This document shows positions 1-6,049 of a stretch of DNA of 8,620 nucleotides, piece after piece (positions within the stretch are counted from its first letter, which is position 1; each line of letters starts with the position of its first letter). Made by a program: the position numbers and the translations under genes. The stretch comes from an uncultured Clostridia bacterium (GTDB lineage Bacteria > Bacillota > Clostridia > Oscillospirales > Oscillospiraceae). The DNA is taken from the NCBI GenBank assembly GCA_946006895.1, contig CAMFZO010000046.1, forward strand, positions 1 through 8,620, written 5' to 3'. The notes under the pieces were generated by a model. That model was not told where the DNA came from. It saw only the letters and a list, made by a program, of their open reading frames with translations, and ran no database searches.

Positions 1-64
1 CAATATTTTTTTGGGACAGCAGCGCGGCAGGAACCCCCTTCCCGGCAACGCGTTGATAACGCAG

Positions 65-100
65 CACGGGCTGCCGTGAGGGAAAGCACAGCAGCCCGTG
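65..100 (-). terminator. Hairpin downstream of ftsZ, possible terminator or 3' end structure
   Basis: Positions 65-74 and 91-100 form a perfect 10-bp GC-rich inverted repeat. One C/A mismatch (75/90) is followed by three more pairs (76-78 with 87-89) and an 8-nt loop (79-86), giving 13 pairs out of 14. It starts 15 nt after the ftsZ stop codon, where a terminator is expected. No U tract follows on the minus strand, so it is not a classical intrinsic terminator. It could be a Rho-dependent or RNA-stabilising 3' structure. A small second hairpin (50-54 with 58-62, 3-nt loop) lies just downstream. Nothing else recognisable is present in 1-115. Confidence 0.45.
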
Positions 101-115
101 ATTGATAAGATGGTC

Positions 116-1195
116 TTATTTGTTGAAGATCTTGAAGATCTCGTCGATGTCGTCGATCCCGGCGGCAGGGTCGGTGGGGATGGGCTCCGACGTTCTGGCC
201 GCACCGGCAGAGGAATAGATGCCCTTGGTCTCAGGCTTTTTCTTCTCGTCGAAGCCGGTGGCGATGACGGTCACGCGCATCTCGTCCTCGAAGTCCTCGG
301 AGAAGGTCGCGCCGAAGATAATGTTGGCTTCGGGGTTGGCGGCCTCCATGACGATATTGGCAGCCGTCTCCACGTCGTCCAGGCCCAGGTCTGCAGAGCC
401 GGTCACATTGATCAGGACGCCCGTAGCGCCGTTGATGGAGGTCTCCAGCAGAGGGCTTGCCACTGCCGCCATAGCAGCCTGCTCAGCCTTTTCCCGACCG
501 GAGGCAGTGCCGACGCCCATATGGGCACGGCCGGCATTCTTCATGATGGAGGAAACGTCGGCGAAGTCCAGATTGATGATGACACGGTCGGAGTAGCCCA
601 CCAGCTCGGAAATGGAGCTGACAGCCTGCTTCAGAACGTCGTCGGCAATGGCGAAAGCGTTGGCAAAGGTGATCTTCTGGTCGGTGACGTATTTCAGGCG
701 GTCGTTGGGGATGATGATGAGGGAGTCGACCTTGTCGCTGAGGGCGGCAATACCGGCCTCCGCCTGCTTCATACGGTTGGCGCCTTCAAACTTGAAGGGC
801 TTGGTGACGACGCCGACGGTGAGGATGCCGGCCTCGTGGGCCAAATCCGCGATGATGGGTGCCGCGCCGGTACCGGTGCCGCCGCCCATACCGGCGGTGA
901 TAAAGACCATGTCGGTGCCTTCCAGGACCTTGGAGATGGCAGCTCTGCTCTCCTCGGCGGATTTCTTGCCGATTTCGGGCTTGGAGCCGGCACCCATGCC
1001 GCCGGTCAGCTTCTCGCCGATCTGCAGCTTGTTTTCACACTTGGACTTATTCAAGTCCTGACGGTCCGTATTGATGACGATGAAATCCACACCGCTGATA
1101 TTGCTGTCGATCATGCGGTTAACAACATTGTTGCCCGCGCCGCCAACGCCGATGACTTTAATATTTACAACCTTTTCTGCGTAAACTTCGGACAT
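116..1195 (-). CDS. ftsZ: Cell division protein FtsZ (tubulin-like GTPase)
   Basis: FtsZ is the cytoplasmic tubulin homologue that polymerises with GTP into the mid-cell ring and recruits the divisome. The 359-residue protein shows the N-terminal nucleotide-binding segment (IKVIGVGGAGNN, 12-23), the tubulin signature GGGTGTG (104-110), and the T7 synergy loop NLDFADV (208-214) with catalytic Asp210 and Asp213. The globular part ends near residue 316. A short linker follows, then an unusual tail (IDDIDEIFKIFNK) without the proline and arginines of the common DIPxFLR-type peptide. The start is ATG at 1195, preceded by AGGAGG with 9-nt spacing. An in-frame TTG at 1288 would add 31 residues but lies inside the -35 box and has no ribosome binding site. 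It is the last gene visible in the cluster; no ftsA precedes it. Confidence 0.98.
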   Translation of the reverse strand: MSEVYAEKVVNIKVIGVGGAGNNVVNRMIDSNISGVDFIVINTDRQDLNKSKCENKLQIGEKLTGGMGAGSKPEIGKKSAEESRAAISKVLEGTDMVFITAGMGGGTGTGAAPIIADLAHEAGILTVGVVTKPFKFEGANRMKQAEAGIAALSDKVDSLIIIPNDRLKYVTDQKITFANAFAIADDVLKQAVSSISELVGYSDRVIINLDFADVSSIMKNAGRAHMGVGTASGREKAEQAAMAAVASPLLETSINGATGVLINVTGSADLGLDDVETAANIVMEAANPEANIIFGATFSEDFEDEMRVTVIATGFDEKKKPETKGIYSSAGAARTSEPIPTDPAAGIDDIDEIFKIFNK

Positions 1196-1200
1196 TATAA

Positions 1201-1210
1201 ATCTCCTCCT
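1201..1210 (-). promoter_or_regulatory. Ribosome binding site fixing the ftsZ start
   Basis: The minus strand reads AGGAGGAGAT here, a near-perfect Shine-Dalgarno sequence. It ends 5 nt before the ATG at 1195, and the AGGAGG core is 9 nt from it. This decides the ATG at 1195 over the upstream in-frame TTG at 1288. Confidence 0.9.
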
Positions 1211-1259
1211 ATGTATACTGAAGAATCTGGGGATATGATATGCAGATTTATACTTTTTT

Positions 1260-1288
1260 ATTTTACCTTGATTTTTCTCTGAGGTCAA
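1260..1288 (-). promoter_or_regulatory. Predicted sigma-A-type promoter for ftsZ
   Basis: On the minus strand TTGACC (1288-1283) is followed, after exactly 17 bp, by TAAAAT (1265-1260). Each box differs from the consensus (TTGACA, TATAAT) at one position. The region just upstream (about 1289-1330) is very A/T-rich, resembling an UP element. Transcription would start near 1253, giving a leader of roughly 58 nt before the ATG at 1195. This would let ftsZ be expressed independently of the upstream cell-wall genes. The boxes are seen directly; activity is inferred. Confidence 0.72.
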
Positions 1289-1336
1289 TAGAATTTCTCA
1301 TTTTTCCCAAAAATATTTACATTATTTCCGAATATA

Positions 1337-2383
1337 TCACTCATCCGGCATGACATGGGCCTCGTTTCCGCTGTCAAAGGTCAGGTCAATGGTGCCTGTT
1401 ACGTAGGATTTTTGCTCCGCGACCACGATCTTCAGAAACTCCAGCTTATAGTCCATCTGGTCCGTGGTGCCCAGTTTTACATTGAATCGGTCGCCGTACC
1501 ACAGGGAAATATTGTAGGCAGACGGAACGCTCACCGAGGCGACCTGTTTGGAAAGCTCCGCGTTTTCGATCTCCTGCAGGGTCAGCGTCAGGGCCTCCAG
1601 CGTTCCCTGGGTGCCCTCTGTGCCGGCAAGGCTCACCGTTTCACCGATGACCGGCGGCGCAATCTGCGGCTCGAGGATCTGAATATAGTCCCCCGCCTCC
1701 TGCTCTGAGATCTCCTGCGTCGCCTTTCCCGCAGCGGTGATGAGGTACAGGCTGCCGCTGGTCGAACGGATGCAGTAGTTGGTCTCATGCTCTGTCACTG
1801 TCAGGACCACCGTGTCCGGCAGACTGCGGGTGACGCGAACCGTCTTGATATAGGGCAGACGGGCAATGATGTTCCCCGCAATCTCTCCGCGGGAGAGGGT
1901 AAGAAGATTGTCGCCGTCAGCAATGCCTGCCGCCGCAACGATCTCCTCAGAGGCGTAGTAGCGGTTGCCCCGGACCTGCACATCCCGGACGCGGAAGAAA
2001 AGGATCATGCTGAGGACCACCGCCACGACAATGCCCGCCATGATTAATATTCGCTTCCAGGTATCCGGGCTGATGCGGCGGTGCTTGCTCTGCTTGGCCT
2101 GACGGGTCTGCTTGTCGCTGATCTCGTTGAGCCGCTGTCGCTCTTTCTTTTCCTCACGGCGGCGCTGTGCTTCCTTGGCGGCGCGGGAATCCCGGGCTTT
2201 TTTCTCTTCACGGCGGCGTTTTGCCTCCCGTGCAGCCTGTTCCTGCCGCTCCAGACGGCGCTGCTCCGTTTCCTGCGCCTCTGCGGCAAGGCGTTCCGCA
2301 CGGCGTTGCTGTGCAAGTCTGGCAGCCGGGGAATTGTGCCGCTTCTTTGCACCTCCGGTTTTCTTTCTGTTCTCACGTTCCAT
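1337..2383 (-). CDS. ftsQ: Cell division protein FtsQ/DivIB with long charged cytoplasmic N-terminus
   Basis: FtsQ/DivIB is a bitopic membrane protein of the divisome core that works with FtsL/DivIC and the septal synthase. In this 348-residue protein, residues 1-110 are cytoplasmic and extremely rich in Arg, Lys, Glu, Gln and Ala, predicted to be helical or coiled-coil. They contain a near-duplicate 15-residue unit (53-67 and 71-85). One membrane segment follows at about 111-130. A POTRA domain (about 131-200, FRVRDVQVRGN through TVTEHE) and an extracellular beta domain (about 201-335) complete the protein. The start ATG has AAGGAA 7 nt upstream, overlapping the murA stop codon, with an 11-nt gap, so the two genes are probably translationally linked. 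The name divIB is equally appropriate in Firmicutes. Family assignment rests on architecture, POTRA features and location. Confidence 0.9.
   Translation of the reverse strand: MERENRKKTGGAKKRHNSPAARLAQQRRAERLAAEAQETEQRRLERQEQAAREAKRRREEKKARDSRAAKEAQRRREEKKERQRLNEISDKQTRQAKQSKHRRISPDTWKRILIMAGIVVAVVLSMILFFRVRDVQVRGNRYYASEEIVAAAGIADGDNLLTLSRGEIAGNIIARLPYIKTVRVTRSLPDTVVLTVTEHETNYCIRSTSGSLYLITAAGKATQEISEQEAGDYIQILEPQIAPPVIGETVSLAGTEGTQGTLEALTLTLQEIENAELSKQVASVSVPSAYNISLWYGDRFNVKLGTTDQMDYKLEFLKIVVAEQKSYVTGTIDLTFDSGNEAHVMPDE
2129..2227 (-). repeat. Tandem 54-nt-period repeat inside ftsQ
   Basis: Codons 53-67 (2183-2227) and 71-85 (2129-2173) of ftsQ encode near-identical units, EAKRRREEKKARDSR and EAQRRREEKKERQRL, 18 codons apart. 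At DNA level, the core CACGGCGGCG and flanking bases on the plus strand repeat with the same spacing. This is an imperfect direct repeat producing a duplicated basic/acidic helix segment in the cytoplasmic tail. Confidence 0.75.
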
Positions 2384-2394
2384 AGCTGTGTTCC

Positions 2395-3642
2395 TTACTG
2401 TATAATGATCTGCGCTCCGCAGGCCCGTAGGTTTTCCGCAAAGGCTTCGTAGCCCCGCTCCATGTGCTCCGTCGCGTCGATACGGCTCTCGCCCTCGGCA
2501 GCCAGTGCCGCAATGACCATGGCCGCGCCGCCCCGCAGGTCTGTTGCGGTGACGTGGGCGCCGTGGAGCGTCTCCACGCCCTCAACGATGGCTTGCGCTC
2601 CCACGGCGCGGATCTTCGCGCCCATGGCGCACAGGGCGGGCACATGACGAAAACGGTCGGAAAATATTGCTTCTTCAAAGATACTGACGCCCCGTGCTTT
2701 GGCCAGGGCCGCCATGACCGGGGCCTGAGCATCCGTCGGAAATCCGTCGTAGGGCGCGGTGCGAATAGGGCTGACCGCCCGGAGCGGCCCTGCCTGCAGG
2801 CACATACCCGTCTTCGTCTCCCCGATATGGCATCCCGCCCTTCTCAGAACCTCCGTCACCGCCGTCAGATGGCATGGCAGGGCGTTTTGCAGAACCACAC
2901 TGCCGCCGGTGGCAGCCGCCGCCGCCAGATAAGTTGCGGTCTCCATGCGGTCCGGCATGACGGTGTATTCCCCGCCGTGAAGCGGCCTTCCGCCGCGAAT
3001 CCGCAGGACAGAGGTGCCCGCGCCGCGTATCTCAGCGCCGCAGGTATTCAAAAAACCGATCAAATCACCGATCTCCGGCTCTCTTGCCGCGTTACAGAGG
3101 ATCATCTCCCCCTCGCAGGCAAGGGCCGCCAGAATCAGGTTCTCCGTTGCTCCCACGCTGGGAAAGGGCAGCGCGAAAGTGCCGCCTTTGAGCTTTTCCA
3201 CTCGGCAGATCAGCTCGCCGTCAACCTCGGCGCACTGCGCGCCCAAATGGCGCAGCCCCATCAAGTGCAGGTCAATGGGCCGCTGTCCCAGGACACAGCC
3301 GCCGGGATGGGACAGTCGTGCCTGACCGAACCGGGCCAAAAGCGCGCCCAGAAACAAGATTGCCGCCCGCATTTTCTTCATCAGCCCTGCGCTGATCTCA
3401 GCGCTGCCGGCCGGATATGTATCCACCGTTATCGTGTCGCCCCGCTGCTCCATCCGGCAGCCCAAGGACCGCAGGATGTCCAGCGCAGAAGCCACGTCGG
3501 AAATGTTCGGGCAATTGTGCAGGCGGTAGACACCGCCGCTGACCAGTGTTGCCGCCAGAATCGGCAGCACGCTGTTTTTCGCGCCGTGAATGGAGATCTC
3601 GCCGCAAAGCGGCTTTCCTCCGTAGATTTGATAGGTTCCCAT
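2395..3642 (-). CDS. murA: UDP-N-acetylglucosamine 1-carboxyvinyltransferase MurA
   Basis: MurA transfers enolpyruvate from PEP to UDP-GlcNAc in the cytoplasm, the first committed step of peptidoglycan synthesis. The 415-residue product has the family length. Numbered from ATG at 3642, it carries Lys22-Asn23 (GAKNSVLP), Arg92 (KKMRAAI), the active-site Cys116 in GGCVLGQRPIDLH, Asp304 in GFPTDAQAP, and the C-terminal Arg406 segment (NLRACGA). The cysteine is the residue alkylated by fosfomycin in the family, so the enzyme is probably of the sensitive type. A TTG six bases upstream (3648) is rejected because it is only 1 nt from GGAGG, whereas the ATG is 7 nt away. That GGAGG lies inside a hairpin (separate entry). 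The gene follows murG after 50 nt and precedes ftsQ by 11 nt. Many Firmicutes carry a second murA elsewhere; this window cannot tell. Confidence 0.97.
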   Translation of the reverse strand: MGTYQIYGGKPLCGEISIHGAKNSVLPILAATLVSGGVYRLHNCPNISDVASALDILRSLGCRMEQRGDTITVDTYPAGSAEISAGLMKKMRAAILFLGALLARFGQARLSHPGGCVLGQRPIDLHLMGLRHLGAQCAEVDGELICRVEKLKGGTFALPFPSVGATENLILAALACEGEMILCNAAREPEIGDLIGFLNTCGAEIRGAGTSVLRIRGGRPLHGGEYTVMPDRMETATYLAAAAATGGSVVLQNALPCHLTAVTEVLRRAGCHIGETKTGMCLQAGPLRAVSPIRTAPYDGFPTDAQAPVMAALAKARGVSIFEEAIFSDRFRHVPALCAMGAKIRAVGAQAIVEGVETLHGAHVTATDLRGGAAMVIAALAAEGESRIDATEHMERGYEAFAENLRACGAQIIIQ

Positions 3643-3671
3643 GGGCAAACCTCCGTATCGGAAATTTGCCC
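3643..3671 (-). promoter_or_regulatory. RNA hairpin sequestering the murA ribosome binding site
   Basis: Read as RNA on the minus strand, the 5' arm GGGCAAAUUUCCG (3671-3659) pairs along all 13 positions with the 3' arm CGGAGGUUUGCCC (3655-3643), through a 3-nt AUA loop. Eleven pairs are Watson-Crick and two are U-G. The murA Shine-Dalgarno GGAGG (3654-3650) is fully inside the 3' arm, and the stem ends at the base before the AUG (3642). The murG stop is 21 nt upstream of the stem. There is no following U tract, so this is not a terminator. The structure is seen in the sequence; a role in translational control of murA is inferred. Confidence 0.7.
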
Positions 3672-3692
3672 CATCCTATGCGTTTTTGTGGA

Positions 3693-4817
3693 TTATTGTG
3701 CCTTGCTCATCTCCACTAAAATGCGGTAGATGCGCTCTGCGGAGTCAATGACCGCCATTTCCCGCAGCGCAGACCGCATTTTCAGGCAGCGCTCCCTGTC
3801 CTCCAGCAGCTCCTTGGCGGTCCGGTATAAGACCTCGCCGTCGCAGTCGCACTCCCGCAGCACCACGGCAGCACCCCGCTGCTCCAGGATGCGCGCATTT
3901 TTCTCCTGATGGTTGTTGGTCACGTTGGGGGACGGAACGATAATGGACGGCGTTCCCGCCGCCGCGATCTCGTTCAGCGTCGAAGCGCCGGCGCGGCTGA
4001 TGAACAGGTCCGCAGCCGCCATGACCGTAGGCATATTGTAAATATATTCCTGCATCCGGATCAGGGGATGGGCGCTCAAGTCCACGCCCTGCTGCGCCAC
4101 ATACTCGGGCATCCAGCGCCAGCCAAAGGAACCTGTTGCGTGGATGTGGTGGTAGCGGTCCTCCACGCTCTCCAGCTTCATGAATTGGGCGATTTTTTTG
4201 TTCATCTCCCGTGCGCCCAGGCTGCCCCAGGCGGAGACGATGAGAGGCTTGTCGTCCAGGCCCAGGGCCTTTCGTGCGTCCTCCCGTTTGGTAAAGACAA
4301 ATTCCTCCCGCACCGGCATACCGACGGGGATGACCCGTTCGGCGTTTTTGTATTCCTTGCGGCTCTCGGCAAAGCTGACCAGTATTTTATCTACTTTATC
4401 ACAAACCAGCCGCGTTGCCAAGCCCGGAACCGCGTTTGCCTCGTGGAGGGCGGTGGGGATGCCGTTTTTGACGCCCTGACGCAAAATCGGATAGCTGGCA
4501 TAGCCGCCGGTACCCAGGATTACGTCGGGCCGAAATTCCTTAATGACGCGATCCGCCCGCCGCAGAGCGCGACGGATAATAAAGACCGCCTTGGCGTTGT
4601 GCCACAGGGCCGAGGGCGTCAGGCTGCGCAGATAGTTGGAAATATGGACTGTTTCGATGGCAAAGCCCTCCCGGGGCACCAGTTCCGTCTCCATGCCGTC
4701 GTCAGCGCCGACAAACAGGATCTCGCTGTTGGGCTTGCGCTCCTTCAGTATTTTTGCAACAGCAATGGCGGGGTTGATGTGGCCTCCTGTTCCGCCGCAG
4801 GTGAAGATGACTCTCAT
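3693..4817 (-). CDS. murG: UDP-GlcNAc:undecaprenyl-PP-MurNAc-pentapeptide GlcNAc transferase MurG
   Basis: MurG adds GlcNAc to lipid I on the inner face of the membrane, forming lipid II. It is a GT-B fold, GT28-family enzyme. The 374-residue protein shows the N-terminal glycine-rich loop GGTGGH (8-13), GTGGYAS (102-108), HEANAVPG (125-132), the second glycine loop in the form WGSLGA (197-202), and the donor-site segment SRAGASTLNE (274-283) followed by HQEKNA (303-308). The second loop is GGSxGA in the Escherichia coli and Bacillus enzymes; Trp replaces the first Gly here. The start is ATG with AAGGAG 7 nt upstream. That site overlaps the ftsW stop codon, and the 12-nt gap suggests coupled translation. 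Length and motifs are complete. Confidence 0.97.
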   Translation of the reverse strand: MRVIFTCGGTGGHINPAIAVAKILKERKPNSEILFVGADDGMETELVPREGFAIETVHISNYLRSLTPSALWHNAKAVFIIRRALRRADRVIKEFRPDVILGTGGYASYPILRQGVKNGIPTALHEANAVPGLATRLVCDKVDKILVSFAESRKEYKNAERVIPVGMPVREEFVFTKREDARKALGLDDKPLIVSAWGSLGAREMNKKIAQFMKLESVEDRYHHIHATGSFGWRWMPEYVAQQGVDLSAHPLIRMQEYIYNMPTVMAAADLFISRAGASTLNEIAAAGTPSIIVPSPNVTNNHQEKNARILEQRGAAVVLRECDCDGEVLYRTAKELLEDRERCLKMRSALREMAVIDSAERIYRILVEMSKAQ

Positions 4818-4829
4818 GGATACTCTCCT

Positions 4830-5966
4830 TTATTTCGGACTTTGCGAGATACTCCGGGAAATGTTGAGCACGATGCCGCACTCTGCAAGCTGCATGATGA
4901 GCGCCGTCCCTCCCGAGGAAAAAAACGGCAGTGAAATGCCTGTGGAGGGCAAAAGATTGGTCACCACCGCCACGTTGAGCACCACCTGGATGGCCAGCAG
5001 GGTCGTCAGCCCCGTGGCAAGGAGCATGGAAAAGCGGTCACGTGCGTGAAGCGCGATCCAGAAGCCCCGGATGATGAGCAGGGCAAAGAGCAGCAGCACC
5101 GCCATGGCCCCCAAGAAGCCCAACTCCTCACAGAGGATGGCAAAAATGTAGTCGTTGTGTTCCTCCGGCAGGTAGAGGTATTTCTGTCGGCTCTTTCCGA
5201 AGCCCAGCCCTAAAAGTCCGCCGCTGCCGATGGCGTATTCCGACTGTAAGATCTGCAGACCCGTGTCCAGGGGGTCTGCCTCGGGATCCTGCCAGGCGGT
5301 GATGCGGTCGGAGGTGTAGCCGCCGCTCAAAAGCAAAAACAGCAGTCCCGCCGCGCCGATAACGGCAACGGTGATCAGGTATTTTCGGTTGATCCCGCCC
5401 ACGGCCATCATACAAAAGCAAAGGGCGGCGATGATAATAATGGCGGAAAAATGCGGCTCAAAAACCAGCAGCGCCACGATGACCGCCAGCAGCATCCCGC
5501 AGAGGAAAAAGGTTCGCAGGGATTTGATGTCCTTCTGCCGTTTTGTCATTAGACGTGACAGAGAGACGATCAGGGAAAATTTTGCGATCTCAGAGGGCTG
5601 AAACTGGGTGAAGCCGAAGTTGATCCAGCGGGTCGCGCCGTTGACGTTGGTTCCGAACAGCAGCACTGCCAGCAGCAGCAGCACCGTCACGGCATAGATC
5701 ATGCCGGAGGTCTTTTCAAACCAGGCATAGGGCACCCGGCTCATGCCCAGCAGGACGCCGATGCCCGCCACGGCAAACACCGACTGGCTGATGAAATAGC
5801 TGGCGGAATTCCCAGTGAGATAGTAGGCACGGGCGTAGCTGGCGGAAAACAGGACAATCAGACCGACGCCCACCAGCAGCAGCGTCAGCAGCAGATACGG
5901 CAGGTCCAGCACGCCCAGATCTTTTCGTAAATTGGCTCTCTTTCGTGTTGCCGTTTCCTTTGGCAA
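4830..5966 (-). CDS. ftsW: SEDS-family peptidoglycan glycosyltransferase FtsW/SpoVE
   Basis: SEDS proteins polymerise lipid II glycan together with a class B penicillin-binding protein; FtsW acts at the division septum and SpoVE in the spore cortex. The sequence is a polytopic membrane protein with about ten hydrophobic segments. It has the hallmarks GATRWINFGFTQFQPSEIAK, PEEHNDYIFAILCEELG (whose Asp matches the putative catalytic Asp) and LPSTGISLPFFSSGGT. The start is assigned to TTG at 5966, which has GGGGAGG exactly 7 nt upstream and gives 378 residues. The in-frame TTG at 6023 has no Shine-Dalgarno, and no in-frame ATG occurs before the membrane core. FtsW and SpoVE cannot be separated from sequence alone; the position between mraY and murG fits either. 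The usual murD neighbour is missing. Confidence 0.93.
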   Translation of the reverse strand: MPKETATRKRANLRKDLGVLDLPYLLLTLLLVGVGLIVLFSASYARAYYLTGNSASYFISQSVFAVAGIGVLLGMSRVPYAWFEKTSGMIYAVTVLLLLAVLLFGTNVNGATRWINFGFTQFQPSEIAKFSLIVSLSRLMTKRQKDIKSLRTFFLCGMLLAVIVALLVFEPHFSAIIIIAALCFCMMAVGGINRKYLITVAVIGAAGLLFLLLSGGYTSDRITAWQDPEADPLDTGLQILQSEYAIGSGGLLGLGFGKSRQKYLYLPEEHNDYIFAILCEELGFLGAMAVLLLFALLIIRGFWIALHARDRFSMLLATGLTTLLAIQVVLNVAVVTNLLPSTGISLPFFSSGGTALIMQLAECGIVLNISRSISQSPK

Positions 5967-5973
5967 CGCCGCA

Positions 5974-5980
5974 CCTCCCC
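5974..5980 (-). promoter_or_regulatory. Ribosome binding site fixing a TTG start for ftsW
   Basis: The minus strand reads GGGGAGG here, followed by 7 nt and TTG (5966-5964). The alternative TTG at 6023 is preceded by a pyrimidine-rich stretch with no purine-rich motif. The shorter protein is therefore favoured. Confidence 0.8.
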
Positions 5981-6049
5981 TTGCTTCCTGCCGGACAGTA
6001 ACTCCGCCCGGGCCATGGCTCAAAACAGAAAAGATCTATCTATATACTT

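Noticed and set aside
1224..1248. Inverted repeat AATCTG/CAGATT in the ftsZ leader
   Set aside because: It has only 6 pairs with a 13-nt loop, so it is too weak to call a regulatory structure.
98..1282. 394-codon open frame on the plus strand opposite ftsZ
   Set aside because: It lies antisense to an unmistakable FtsZ, begins inside the downstream hairpin without a ribosome binding site, and its translation resembles no known family. Long antisense frames are common opposite G+C-rich genes.
1300..1314. AT-only inverted repeat ATTTTT/AAAAAT between ftsQ and ftsZ, a possible terminator
   Set aside because: The stem is 6 A-T pairs with no G-C pair and no proper U tract. It fits better as the A/T-rich region upstream of the ftsZ promoter.
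3429..3674. Small open frame beginning just before murA on the minus strand, a possible leader peptide
   Set aside because: It starts inside the murG-murA gap but has no usable ribosome binding site, runs out of frame through the murA coding region, and would not end before murA as a leader peptide should.
2464..3729. 421-codon plus-strand open frame opposite murA
   Set aside because: It is antisense to a complete MurA with all catalytic residues. The translation is of low plausibility, so it is treated as a shadow frame.
3909..4934. 341-codon plus-strand open frame opposite murG and the end of ftsW
   Set aside because: It spans two well-supported genes on the other strand, has no recognisable domain, and is a codon-bias artefact.
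6024..6049. TATATAGAT motif after mraY, a possible -10 box for ftsW
   Set aside because: No acceptable -35 sequence is found at suitable spacing, and such AT-rich motifs are frequent.
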